This document shows positions 24,127 to 36,857 of a stretch of 64,000 nt of DNA, in pieces (position 1 is the stretch's first letter; each line of letters begins with the position of its first letter). A program made the translations under genes and the position numbers. The notes beneath the pieces are model-generated. The model was given only the letters and a program-made list of their open reading frames with translations. It was not told the origin of the DNA and searched no databases. Source of the DNA: JB111 sp049856175 (GTDB lineage: Bacteria > Actinomycetota > Actinomycetes > Actinomycetales > Actinomycetaceae); contig NZ_JBNDNA010000007.1 in NCBI RefSeq assembly GCF_049856175.1, positions 62,001 to 126,000 on the forward strand. The letters run 5' to 3'.

Positions 24127-24674
24127 AGCGTCACCGCGAACGTCGTGCCGGGTCCCGAGGGCTCCGGGGCGAAACCGGCGGCGGCGTAGAGCCGACGACG
24201 GTCACCCTGGTGCAGCCCGACGTCGATGACGATGCGTGCCGGTCCCGCCGGGGCGCTCGCGGCGAGCAGCTGCCGGGCGCGGTCGTCCTGCCACCCCAGG
24301 AGTGCCTTGCCGATCCCTCGTCCGCGGGTACCCGGGTCGACGGTGGCACGCAGTCGCACCTCGGCGGTGTCCGCCCGGCTGGTGAGCACGAGCGCGGCAG
24401 CAGCCCGCAGGATGCCCTCGGGGTCGAAACCGCCGAGCGTGTCGCCGGAGCGCGCGGCGGCGCGCAGGGTCTCGTCCAGCTCCCCGCGCGTCGTGCTGTC
24501 ACCGTGGACGTCGACCGCGTCCGAGCGGTCCCACAGAGCATGGACGTCCGCGCCGTCGCCCGGGTCCAGGGTGCGCCAGGTCAGGCCCAGGTGCGGGCCC
24601 GGCAGGGCTGCGGAGGCCGGTGCGTCGAAGCGGCGCGCGGAGTGCGCGCCGGGCCTCGCCGAGGACACGATCAT
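24123..24674 (-). CDS. GNAT family N-acetyltransferase
   Basis: 183 residues from ATG 24674. Motif A is VDPGTRGRGIGKALLGW, followed by a LYAAAGFAPEP motif B end. A central VHALWDRSDAVD helix is present. TAGACT lies seven bases before the ATG, suggesting a leaderless transcript. It forms a coupled pair with the two-domain GNAT gene. Acceptor unknown. Confidence 0.8.
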   Translation of the reverse strand: MIVSSARPGAHSARRFDAPASAALPGPHLGLTWRTLDPGDGADVHALWDRSDAVDVHGDSTTRGELDETLRAAARSGDTLGGFDPEGILRAAAALVLTSRADTAEVRLRATVDPGTRGRGIGKALLGWQDDRARQLLAASAPAGPARIVIDVGLHQGDRRRLYAAAGFAPEPSGPGTTFAVTL

Positions 24675-24723
24675 GGCTCCGAGTCTACGTCGGCGCACCG
24701 CGGAGGCGGCCCGGCCGCGACCC

Positions 24724-26841
<2,118 letters not shown>

Positions 26842-26847
26842 CGAAGG

Positions 26848-26853
26848 ATCGTA
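26848..26853 (-). promoter_or_regulatory. -10 hexamer TACGAT of parE (leaderless)
   Basis: Six bases (CCTTCG) separate the hexamer from the GTG at 26841; no Shine-Dalgarno exists in front of the gene. Confidence 0.6.
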
Positions 26854-26966
26854 CGGCCGGCCCGGCCGGCAGGCCCGGAGGCGTGGCCGTGGTGACCCGG
26901 GCGACACGCGGGTACGCCGGGGGCGAACTCCCCCGCCACCTGGGCACGGATCGCCCACGTGGATGG

Positions 26967-26972
26967 TTACAT
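26967..26972 (+). promoter_or_regulatory. -10-like hexamer TTACAT of the DUF7455-type gene
   Basis: Lies six bases before the GTG at 26979. It is weaker than the other leaderless -10 boxes in the window but has the same spacing. Confidence 0.4.
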
Positions 26973-26978
26973 GCTGGC

Positions 26979-27182
26979 GTGACCACTACAGCCACCGCAC
27001 CCCAGCTCACCGCCGCCGACCGCTGCGACGCCTGCGGCGCACAGGCCTACGTCCGCGTGACCCTGCGCTCCGGCTCGCTGCTCTTCTGCGCGCACCACGC
27101 GCGCCGCCACGCCGAGAAGCTCGGCGAGGTCGCGACCGAGATCCACGACGAGAGCGACCGCCTGCACGACGCGAACGCCTGA
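26979..27182 (+). CDS. Small Cys-rich DUF7455-type protein
   Basis: 67 residues. LTAADRCDACGAQAYVRV contains a CxxC, and SLLFCAHHARRHAEKL a third Cys with a His cluster, so a zinc-binding fold is likely. It matches a small conserved actinobacterial protein annotated as DUF7455. It is commonly found near sigA. The GTG has no ribosome binding site. Function unknown. Confidence 0.8.
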   Translation: MTTTATAPQLTAADRCDACGAQAYVRVTLRSGSLLFCAHHARRHAEKLGEVATEIHDESDRLHDANA

Positions 27183-27270
27183 TCCCCCCGACGCCGCACG
27201 GCCGTCGTCCCCTCGCGGGGCGGCGGCCGTTCGCCGTGCGGCCCCCGGTGCCGGATGCTTCGATGACCCC

Positions 27271-28101
27271 ATGAGCAACGGATCGACCAGGGCTCGGGTG
27301 GACGGGGTCGCGCGGGACGCCCAGGCCTCCGCCCGCGGTGGACGGCTCCACCGTCTGGGGCAGGTGGGCTTCGCGGCCCAGGGCGTGGTGTGGCTCGCCG
27401 TCGGCTGGATGGCGATGCGTCTCGCGCGCGGCTCCGGCTCGTCCGAGGAGGCCACGACCTCCGGGGCGATCGAGGAGATCGGCAGCACGCCGCTCGGGCT
27501 GGCCCTCCTCGTCGTCATGGTCCTCGGCCTGCTGTGCTACGTCGCCTGGCAGGGCGTGCTCGCCGTCGGCGGCCACCCGGGCGAGAAGGGCCTCAAGGGC
27601 GTCGCGCGCCGGATCGGCTCGGCCGCCAAGGCGGTCGTCGCCCTCGCGCTCGCGGTCACCGGCGTCGTCGTGCTCCTGCGCGGCAGCTCGGGCTCGGGCC
27701 GCACCGAGGAGGAGGGGGCGAGCACGCTCATGTCCCAGCCCGGCGGCCAGGTGCTGCTGGGTGCCGTCGGGGTCGGTGTCGTCGTGCTCGGCGCGTGGTG
27801 GGTGTGGAGCGGGATGACGGCGCGGTTCGCGAGCAAGCTCTCCCCCGGCGTGTCCCGGGCGGTGATCAACGCGGGCCGGATCGGCCACGCGTCCCGCGGC
27901 GCCGCGTTCATGGTCCTCGGGGTGCTCGTCGCCCTGGCGGCCCTGCGCGCCGACCCCGACCAGGCGGGCGGCACGGACACCGCGCTCGCCACGATCCTGG
28001 GCTGGCCGGGCGGGACCGTCCTCGTCGGTGCCGTGGCGGTGGGGCTCATGCTCTTCGGCGTCTTCCAGGTGCTCGCCGCCCGGCACGTCGTCAAGGACTG
28101 A
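27271..28101 (+). CDS. DUF1206 family membrane protein
   Basis: 276 residues with six membrane helices in three related pairs. Each pair starts with a basic-aromatic lead-in (GRLHRLGQVGFAAQGVVWLAVG, ARRIGSAAKAVVALALAV, GRIGHASRGAAFMVLGVL), the triplicate DUF1206 architecture. Function unknown. TTCGAT lies six bases before the ATG, a weak leaderless-type -10. Confidence 0.88.
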   Translation: MSNGSTRARVDGVARDAQASARGGRLHRLGQVGFAAQGVVWLAVGWMAMRLARGSGSSEEATTSGAIEEIGSTPLGLALLVVMVLGLLCYVAWQGVLAVGGHPGEKGLKGVARRIGSAAKAVVALALAVTGVVVLLRGSSGSGRTEEEGASTLMSQPGGQVLLGAVGVGVVVLGAWWVWSGMTARFASKLSPGVSRAVINAGRIGHASRGAAFMVLGVLVALAALRADPDQAGGTDTALATILGWPGGTVLVGAVAVGLMLFGVFQVLAARHVVKD

Positions 28102-28168
28102 CCCGGGGCCCTCGGGGCACGTCGCCGGCGCCTGGTTCGAGGGCGCTTCGGGCGGGCCACCGGCGCCC

Positions 28169-28174
28169 TACGCT
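28169..28174 (+). promoter_or_regulatory. -10 hexamer TACGCT of the DUF3152 gene (leaderless)
   Basis: Separated by GGGCAC (six bases) from the GTG at 28181, with no Shine-Dalgarno. Confidence 0.55.
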
Positions 28175-28180
28175 GGGCAC

Positions 28181-29431
28181 GTGAACCGACCCCGGCGACG
28201 CCTCCTCGGCGCGCTCGCCTCTCTGCCCGCCCTCGCGCTCCTCGCCGGCCTCGCCACCTCACCGCCCGAGGCCGCGGCCTCGGGCGAGGTCGGTGGATCC
28301 GGCACGGAGTTCTTCCTCGACGACGAGCTGGACGGGGTCGCGGACCGGCACCTGGTGTACGGCCGTACGGACGACGACGTCCTGGTCGGCGACTGGGACG
28401 GGAACCGCACCGACACCCTGGCCGTCCGGCGCGGGCAGGTCTATCACCTGCGCAACTCGCTGACCTCGGGCCCGGCGGACCGGCAGGTCGCCTACGGGCG
28501 CGCGACCGACGTCGTGCACGTGGGCGACTGGGACGGGGACGGGACCGACACCCTCGCCGTGCGCCGCGGCAACCGGTACTTCCTGTCCAACTCGCTCACC
28601 TCGGGCGACGCGGAGATCGAGCTCGACTACGGCCGCGCCGGCGACACCGTCCTCGTGGGCGACTGGGACGGCGACGGGACCGACACCCTCGCCGTGCGCC
28701 GCGGCACCGTGCTGCACGTGAGCAACACCCTGGCCGGCGGCGACGCCGAGACGTCGGTGTCGTTCGGCCGCACGACGGACGCCGCGTTCGCGGGCGACTG
28801 GGACGGCGACGGCGCGGACACGTTCGGTCTGCGCCGTCCGCCCGCCGCGCCGACGCCGCCGCCCGAGCCGCCGACGAACGGCGGTCTGGTCGGTGCCCCG
28901 CCGTGGTCCGGCTCGGGGACCTTCGCGGTCGTCCCCGGCCATGTGCCCGCGCCCGGCGACGCCGCCCGGACCGTGCGCGTGCGCGTGGAGACCGAGCGCG
29001 GCATCTCGGTGGACCGCCCGGAGTTCGGCGGCCTCGTGATGACCACCCTCAACGCCTCCCGAGGCTGGGGCCGCCACGGTGCGGTGACCTTCGCGCGGAC
29101 GGACGGACCCGCCGACGTCGTGCTCCGGCTGACCACCCCTGCGACCGTCGACCGGCTCTGCCACCCGCTCAACACCAACGGATACACCTCGTGCCGGGTC
29201 GGCTCCACCGTGGTCATCAACGCCCACCGGTGGGCCTACGGCGCGGCGCCGTTCACGAACGCGGGCGGCTCGCTGACGTCCTACCGCGACTACGTGGTCA
29301 ACCACGAGGTCGGGCACTTCCTCGGGCACGGGCACGTCGGCTGCCCCGCTCCGGGCCGGCTCGCCCCGGTGATGCAGCAGCAGACTCTCGGCATGCAGGG
29401 TTGCGTGCCCAACGGGTGGCCCTACCCCTGA
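28181..29431 (+). CDS. Secreted DUF3152 protein with four DWDGDG repeats
   Basis: 416 residues. A signal peptide (RRRLLGALASLPALALLAGLATSPPEAAA) is followed by four tandem ~45-residue repeats (~45-225), each with YGR..D...VGDWDGDGTDTLAVRRG. The acidic loop matches calcium-binding FG-GAP/VCBS-type beta-propeller blades. A Pro-rich linker leads to a DUF3152 domain (~250-416) with the zincin signature HEVGHFLGHGH and a conserved Cys. The protein is therefore probably an exported, metal-dependent peptidase-like protein with a repeat region for calcium or wall binding. DUF3152 activity is not proven to my knowledge. The combination with this repeat is unusual. Confidence 0.85.
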   Translation: MNRPRRRLLGALASLPALALLAGLATSPPEAAASGEVGGSGTEFFLDDELDGVADRHLVYGRTDDDVLVGDWDGNRTDTLAVRRGQVYHLRNSLTSGPADRQVAYGRATDVVHVGDWDGDGTDTLAVRRGNRYFLSNSLTSGDAEIELDYGRAGDTVLVGDWDGDGTDTLAVRRGTVLHVSNTLAGGDAETSVSFGRTTDAAFAGDWDGDGADTFGLRRPPAAPTPPPEPPTNGGLVGAPPWSGSGTFAVVPGHVPAPGDAARTVRVRVETERGISVDRPEFGGLVMTTLNASRGWGRHGAVTFARTDGPADVVLRLTTPATVDRLCHPLNTNGYTSCRVGSTVVINAHRWAYGAAPFTNAGGSLTSYRDYVVNHEVGHFLGHGHVGCPAPGRLAPVMQQQTLGMQGCVPNGWPYP

Positions 29432-29462
29432 GCCCGGTCGGCGCGCGGCCGGCCGGGTGCCG

Positions 29463-29478
29463 GGCGCCCCGGGGCGCC
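29463..29478. repeat. Perfect 16-bp palindrome after the DUF3152 gene
   Basis: GGCGCCCC is directly followed by its complement GGGGCGCC. It may act as a terminator with a small effective loop. It lies 32 bp after the stop and 104 bp before the DUF2510 gene. Confidence 0.4.
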
Positions 29479-29581
29479 GGTGCTGCCGGCGACGTCCGCG
29501 CCGATGCTGCCCGGACCGGTGCCGAGCGGCCGTCTGTGCCACGCTGAGGCACGCACGACGACGCGAGACGAGGAGCCCGAG

Positions 29582-30058
29582 ATGGAACAGCGCGAACCAG
29601 GCTGGCACGCGGACCCCTGGCAGGAGGGCCTCGAGAGGCGTTGGGACGGACAGCGGTGGACCGCGGACGTCCGCGACCCGGGCGCTGGGCCCGAGGAGAG
29701 CGGCTCGCCCGGTGCGTACGGGGCGTCGGCCACCCCGGTGCCGGCCGCCGACCGGCCCGCGACCGACCCCTACGGTGCGTCCGACGTGTACGGCGCCACC
29801 GATCCCGGCGGCGCGTCCGCACCCTCCGGGTCGCCGGACGAGCAGGCCGAGCCCCGACCGTCGCGCATCAGCGACGCGGAGCGCGCCGCGGCAGCCCACG
29901 AGGGGCGCGCACCGGGGGATCCCACGTTCGCGGGCATGCCCTGGGGACGCTACGACGACGACCCACGGTCGCGCCGGACCACGGCGCTGCTCATCCGCGC
30001 GCTGTGGGGCATCGCCATCGCCTTCGGCGTCCTGCTCATCATCTGGCTGATCATCTGA
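29582..30058 (+). CDS. DUF2510 domain membrane protein
   Basis: 158 residues. The N-terminal motif GWHADPWQEGLERRWDGQRWT is the DUF2510 (Trp-rich) module of actinobacterial membrane proteins. A disordered Ala/Pro/Ser linker with three repeats of a YGAS/YGAT type follows, then a single C-terminal helix (LLIRALWGIAIAFGVLLIIW). It is a tail-anchored or single-pass protein. GACGAGGAG upstream supplies the ribosome binding site. Function unknown. Confidence 0.8.
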   Translation: MEQREPGWHADPWQEGLERRWDGQRWTADVRDPGAGPEESGSPGAYGASATPVPAADRPATDPYGASDVYGATDPGGASAPSGSPDEQAEPRPSRISDAERAAAAHEGRAPGDPTFAGMPWGRYDDDPRSRRTTALLIRALWGIAIAFGVLLIIWLII

Positions 30059-30064
30059 GCAGGG

Positions 30065-30106
30065 CGATCGTCCGGCCCGGCTACGGCACCGCGGGCCGGC
30101 CGATCG
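30065..30106. terminator. Bidirectional terminator between the DUF2510 gene and sigA
   Basis: CGATCG-T-CCGGCCCG pairs with CGGGCCGG-C-CGATCG (14 bp with one mismatch) around a 12-base loop. It sits between two convergent genes. Confidence 0.6.
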
Positions 30107-30116
30107 TCGCGACCGA

Positions 30117-31589
30117 TCAGTCCAGGTAGTCGCGAAGCACCTGCGAGCGGCTCGGGTGGCGGAGCTTCGACATCGTCTTGCTCTCTATCTGCCTGATGCG
30201 CTCGCGCGTGACCCCGTAGACCTTGCCGATCTCGTCGAGCGTCTTGGGCTGACCGTCCTGCAGGCCGAACCGCATGGAGACCACGCCGGCCTCCCGCTCG
30301 GAGAGCGTGTCGAGGACCGCGTTGAGCTGCTCCTGCAGCAGGGTGAAGCTCACCGCCTCGGCCGGCACGACCGCCTCGGAGTCCTCGATGAGATCACCGA
30401 ACTCGGAGTCGCCGTCCTCGCCGAGCGGGGTGTGCAGGGAGATGGGCTCGCGGCCGTACTTCTGGACCTCGACGACCTTCTCCGGTGTCATGTCGAGCTC
30501 CTTGGCGAGCTCCTCGGGCGTGGGCTCGCGGCCCAGGTCCTGGAGCATCTGCCGCTGGACGCGGGCGAGCTTGTTGATGACCTCGACCATGTGCACCGGG
30601 ATCCGGATGGTCCGGGCCTGGTCGGCCATGGCGCGCGTGATGGCCTGACGGATCCACCAGGTCGCGTACGTGGAGAACTTGTAGCCCTTGGTGTAGTCGA
30701 ACTTCTCCACCGCGCGGATGAGCCCGAGGTTGCCCTCCTGGATGAGGTCGAGGAAGAGCATCCCGCGGCCCGTGTAGCGCTTGGCGAGGGAGACCACGAG
30801 GCGCAGGTTGGCCTCCAGGAGGTGGTTCTTCGCCAGGCGGCCGTCGTTCGCGATCCACTGCAGCTCCCGGGAGAGCTTGCGCTCCATGTCCGGGTCCTGG
30901 GCCAGGCGCTCCTCGGCGAACAGACCGGCCTCGATGCGCTTGGCGAGCTCGACCTCCTGCTCGGCGTTGAGCAGCGCCACCTTGCCGATCTGCTTGAGGT
31001 AGTCCTTGACCGGGTCCGCGGTCGCACCGGCGGTGACGACCTGCTGGACGGGCTGGTCGTCGTCGTCGGAGTCCGAGACCACGAACCCGCTCGAGGTCGT
31101 CTCCTCCTTGCGGCCGCCGGTCTCCCCGCTCGGTACCGCGTCCGGGACGACCGCCAGCTTGGCGCGGCGGGAGGCGCGTCCGGAGGCCTGGACGGGCGCC
31201 GCGTCCTTCTCGTCGTCCTCGTCCTCGGGCTCGTCGACCTCGTCGGCGCTGTCCGCCGCCTCGATCGCGTCGTCGGCCTGGTCGTCCGTCTCCAGGGCTG
31301 CGTCGTCGACGTCCTCGGGGGTGGCCGTCGTCTCCTCGTCCTCGTCCACCTCGACGGGGGGCGTCGCGGTGGACGCCTTCGCCCGGCCCTTCGCCGGGTT
31401 CGCGGTCGTCCTCTTCGCAGCAGGCTTCTTCGTGGCCGCCTTCTTGGCAGCGGGCTTCTTGGCAGCGGGCTTCTTGGCAGCGGGCTTCTTGGCAGCAGGC
31501 TTCCGTGCGGCGGTGGTCGCGGGTGCTGCCGTCTCGGTCGTGGCGTCGGCGGCGGTGTCCGTCGCGGGCGTCGTCGTGGGGGTGCTCAT
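30117..31589 (-). CDS. sigA: Primary RNA polymerase sigma factor (SigA/HrdB)
   Basis: 490 residues from ATG 31589. A low-complexity Lys/Ala/Pro N-terminus and acidic region (~1-190) precede sigma-70 regions 1.2-4.2: DPVKDYLKQIGKVALLNAEQEVELAKRIE, the region 2 core YTKGYKFSTYATWWIRQAITRAMADQ and the region 4 helix-turn-helix TLDEIGKVYGVTRERIRQIESKTMSKLR. It directs core RNA polymerase to housekeeping promoters. The N-terminal KPAAK repeats resemble those of other Micrococcales SigA proteins. A consensus TATAAT lies 113 bp upstream. Confidence 0.97.
   Translation of the reverse strand: MSTPTTTPATDTAADATTETAAPATTAARKPAAKKPAAKKPAAKKPAAKKAATKKPAAKRTTANPAKGRAKASTATPPVEVDEDEETTATPEDVDDAALETDDQADDAIEAADSADEVDEPEDEDDEKDAAPVQASGRASRRAKLAVVPDAVPSGETGGRKEETTSSGFVVSDSDDDDQPVQQVVTAGATADPVKDYLKQIGKVALLNAEQEVELAKRIEAGLFAEERLAQDPDMERKLSRELQWIANDGRLAKNHLLEANLRLVVSLAKRYTGRGMLFLDLIQEGNLGLIRAVEKFDYTKGYKFSTYATWWIRQAITRAMADQARTIRIPVHMVEVINKLARVQRQMLQDLGREPTPEELAKELDMTPEKVVEVQKYGREPISLHTPLGEDGDSEFGDLIEDSEAVVPAEAVSFTLLQEQLNAVLDTLSEREAGVVSMRFGLQDGQPKTLDEIGKVYGVTRERIRQIESKTMSKLRHPSRSQVLRDYLD
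31441..31500 (-). repeat. Four in-frame 15-bp tandem repeats in sigA
   Basis: TTCTTGGCAGCGGGC (plus-strand reading) repeats four times with one substitution in the last copy and encodes AAKKP-type pentapeptides. Near-identical DNA copies suggest recent expansion by slippage and possible length variation between strains. Confidence 0.85.
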
Positions 31590-31701
31590 GCAGGGGGCCT
31601 TTCGCCGGGGTTCGGGGCGTCGAGGTGTCAACGCGCCGGTCGCGCCGGGTGTTCCTACCGACCCGCGGGACCGGGCCGGGGCGGCGCGCGCCGTCCCTAC
31701 A

Positions 31702-31707
31702 ATTATA
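31702..31707 (-). promoter_or_regulatory. Consensus -10 TATAAT of sigA
   Basis: TATAAT on the minus strand, in a local AT-rich patch, preceded by GGC. No clear -35 is seen 17 bp upstream. The leader to the sigA ATG would be about 105 bases. Confidence 0.6.
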
Positions 31708-31756
31708 GCCGACACGGACATTACACCATCACGCGTGCGACGTCACCCCCGACCGC

Positions 31757-34683
<2,927 letters not shown>

Positions 34684-34687
<4 letters not shown>

Positions 34688-35070
34688 GCGCCGGCCCCGT
34701 CGGCGAGCGCGGCGTACGCCGGGGCGTCGAGCAGGTTCGCGGGGACGTCCGAGACGGCGACCTCGTAGAGCCATCCCTCGCCGTGCGGGTCGCCGGTGAC
34801 GATCGCCGGGTCGGCGTCCGCGGCCTCGTTGACGGCCGTCACCTCGCCGGAGACCGGGGCGATGAGGTCGGAGACCGACTTCGTCGACTCGATCTCCCCG
34901 CAGGCCTGGCCGGCCACGACGGAGTCCCCGACCGCGGGCAGGTCGACGTAGACGGCCTCGCCGAGCGCGTCGGCCGCGTAGCGGGTCAGGCCGACCCGTC
35001 CGGTGGGGCCCTCGACCGAGATCCACTCGTGCTCGTCGGTGTACTTCCGGTCCTCGGGATAGGTGCTCAC
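34684..35070 (-). CDS. gcvH: Glycine cleavage system H protein
   Basis: 128 residues from GTG 35070 with GAGGAGAG upstream. The lipoylation site is Lys64 in GEIESTKSVSD, and the EHEWI start and GWLYEV segment are typical. It shuttles the aminomethyl group among GcvP, GcvT and lipoamide dehydrogenase (not in this window). A 71-bp gap separates it from gcvT. Confidence 0.97.
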
Positions 35071-35141
35071 GACTCTCTCTCCTCGCGGTGTGACGGTGCG
35101 ACGCGGTAGGACGTGCTGTGGCGGTGCGACGGTCCGGCAGA

Positions 35142-36248
35142 TCAGCCGGCTCGTCGGTAGAAGGGGCTCTCGACGACGGTCATGGGTTGGCGCCTCCCAC
35201 GGACGTCGGCCTCGACTGTGGTGCCGGGCTCGAGCGCCCGGTCGACGAGGGCGAGCGCGATCGGGTGGCCGAGCGTCGGCGAGAGCGCCCCGGAGGTCAC
35301 CTCGCCGATCCGGTCCTCGCCGAGCAGCACCGAGGACCCCGCGCGGGCGGCACGGCGTCCCTCGCCGGTCAGGGCCACGAGCGCCCGGCCCGTGGGCCGC
35401 TGGCGCGCGGCCTCCACCGCGGCCCGTCCGACGAACGCATGACCGTCGGCGAGGTCGACGAGGCGGGCGAGGCCGACCTCGTCCGGTCCTGTCCTGCGCG
35501 TGAGCTCGTTGCCGTACAGCGGCATACCCGCCTCGAGGCGCAGCGAGTCGCGCGCGGCGAGGCCCGCCTGAACCAGTCCGTGGGCCGCCCCCGCCTCGAG
35601 CAGGGCCTCCCACAGCCTGGGCGCGTGCGCGGCACCGAGCATGAGCTCGTAGCCGGTCTCGCCGGTGTACCCGGTGCGGGCGAGCAGGAGCTCCACCCCG
35701 GCGACCGTGGCCGGACGTGCGCGGAAGTACCGGAGCGTCGTGAGGTCGTCGTTCGTGAGCGCGGCGAGCACCTCCGGCGCTGCGGGTCCCTGGACGGCCA
35801 CGAGCGCGCGCGCCGTGGTGCGGTCGTCGACCGAGACGCCGTCGAGGCCTTCGGCGCGGCGTGTGAGCTCGTCGACGACGACCAGGCGGTTCGCTGCGTT
35901 GGCCACGACGAGGTACTCGTGTCCGGCGGTCCGGTAGACGACCAGGTCGTCGACGATGCCTCCGTCGGGCGCCAGCAGCACCGAGTAGCGGGCGCGCCCC
36001 ACCTCCGCGGTCGAGGGCCTGGTGACGAGCGCGCGGTCCAGCGCCTCGGGCGCGCCCGGCCCGGAGACCACGACCTGGGCCATGTGGGACAGGTCGAACA
36101 GGCCGGCCGCGCTGCGGACGGCGCGGTGCTCCTCGAGCTCGGCGGTGTAGCGCAGGGGCATGTCCCAGCCCGCGAAGGGGGTCATCGACGCTCCGGCGCG
36201 CACGTGCGCGGCGTGCAGCGGGGTGTGCAGGACGTCCTGCTCGGTCAC
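35142..36248 (-). CDS. gcvT: Aminomethyltransferase, glycine cleavage T protein
   Basis: 368 residues from GTG 36248 behind GGAGGATC. Typical GcvT motifs: FAGWDMPLRY, FDLSHMAQVVVSGPGA, DDLVVYR, RTGYTGETGYEL, SLRLEAGMPLYGNEL with a tetrahydrofolate-binding Asp region. It releases ammonia and forms methylene-tetrahydrofolate. The 91-bp gap to the upstream stress-protein gene is too short to hold the usual glycine riboswitch, and I see none. Confidence 0.96.
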   Translation of the reverse strand: MTEQDVLHTPLHAAHVRAGASMTPFAGWDMPLRYTAELEEHRAVRSAAGLFDLSHMAQVVVSGPGAPEALDRALVTRPSTAEVGRARYSVLLAPDGGIVDDLVVYRTAGHEYLVVANAANRLVVVDELTRRAEGLDGVSVDDRTTARALVAVQGPAAPEVLAALTNDDLTTLRYFRARPATVAGVELLLARTGYTGETGYELMLGAAHAPRLWEALLEAGAAHGLVQAGLAARDSLRLEAGMPLYGNELTRRTGPDEVGLARLVDLADGHAFVGRAAVEAARQRPTGRALVALTGEGRRAARAGSSVLLGEDRIGEVTSGALSPTLGHPIALALVDRALEPGTTVEADVRGRRQPMTVVESPFYRRAG

Positions 36249-36313
36249 GGCGATCCTCCGTCGGACGGTGCGGGTGCTGCTGCCAGCCTACGGCGGTGAC
36301 GGCGTCCCGGAGC

Positions 36314-36353
36314 GGGTTCAGGGATGGACGAGGAGGGGTTCAGGGATGGACGA
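36314..36353. repeat. 18-bp perfect direct repeat at the 3' end of the stress-protein gene
   Basis: GGGTTCAGGGATGGACGA occurs at 36314-36331 and 36336-36353. The second copy contains the stop codon and last codons of the stress-protein gene, and the first lies just downstream of it, so the gene end was duplicated with a 22-bp offset. Confidence 0.85.
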
Positions 36354-36726
36354 CGAGGACGGGGCAGGGCGACTCGAGCAGGACGTGCTGGGCGCCGGAG
36401 CCCACGCTGAGGGTGCCGGTCGCCGGCCGCCGCGCGAGCCCGAGGACCACGAGGCGCGCACCGGTCTCCTGGGCGGCCCGGACGATCTCGTGGCCGGCGT
36501 CCTGACCGAGACCGACGTATCGCATCTCGTACGCGACGTCCGCGTCGTCGAGCCGGTCGCGTGCCGTGTCGGCGTCGACCTCGACGACGGTCTGGTTGTC
36601 GTCCTCGGTCCTCGTGCGGGTGAGGACGACGACCACGCGTTCGTCGGTCTCGGTCACCGCGGACAGGGCGTGGGTGAGTGCGGCCTCGCCCTCGGGCGTG
36701 GCCAGGTACGCGACGACGACGTGCAT
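36340..36726 (-). CDS. Universal stress protein family (UspA) protein
   Basis: 128 residues from ATG 36726 behind GAGGAGGACC; a longer upstream frame is not supported. The Usp fold is visible: HVVVAYLATPEGEAAL, an LVVLGLARRP strand and the ATP-loop-like VGSGAQHVLLESPCPVLVV end. The GxxG-9x-G(S/T) motif is incomplete, so ATP binding is uncertain. Function is general stress-related at best. Confidence 0.82.
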   Translation of the reverse strand: MHVVVAYLATPEGEAALTHALSAVTETDERVVVVLTRTRTEDDNQTVVEVDADTARDRLDDADVAYEMRYVGLGQDAGHEIVRAAQETGARLVVLGLARRPATGTLSVGSGAQHVLLESPCPVLVVHP

Positions 36727-36857
36727 CGGGTCCTCCTCGGTGCGCCGCCGGTGCGACGCGCGCACGGGCGACGCTACCCGGACCGCCCGTGCGGTGCCCG
36801 GGAGCAGGGCCGCCCGCCCACCGTCGCCCGCCCCCGCTCAGCCGCGTACTTTCCCGG

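Noticed and set aside
31626..31631. TTGACA on the minus strand as the sigA -35
   Set aside because: No -10-like hexamer lies 16-18 bp downstream of it. The TATAAT further upstream is the better start signal.
36249..36339. Glycine riboswitch upstream of gcvT
   Set aside because: The gap is only 91 bp and lacks the paired GGAGA/GGGAC-type cores of a glycine aptamer.
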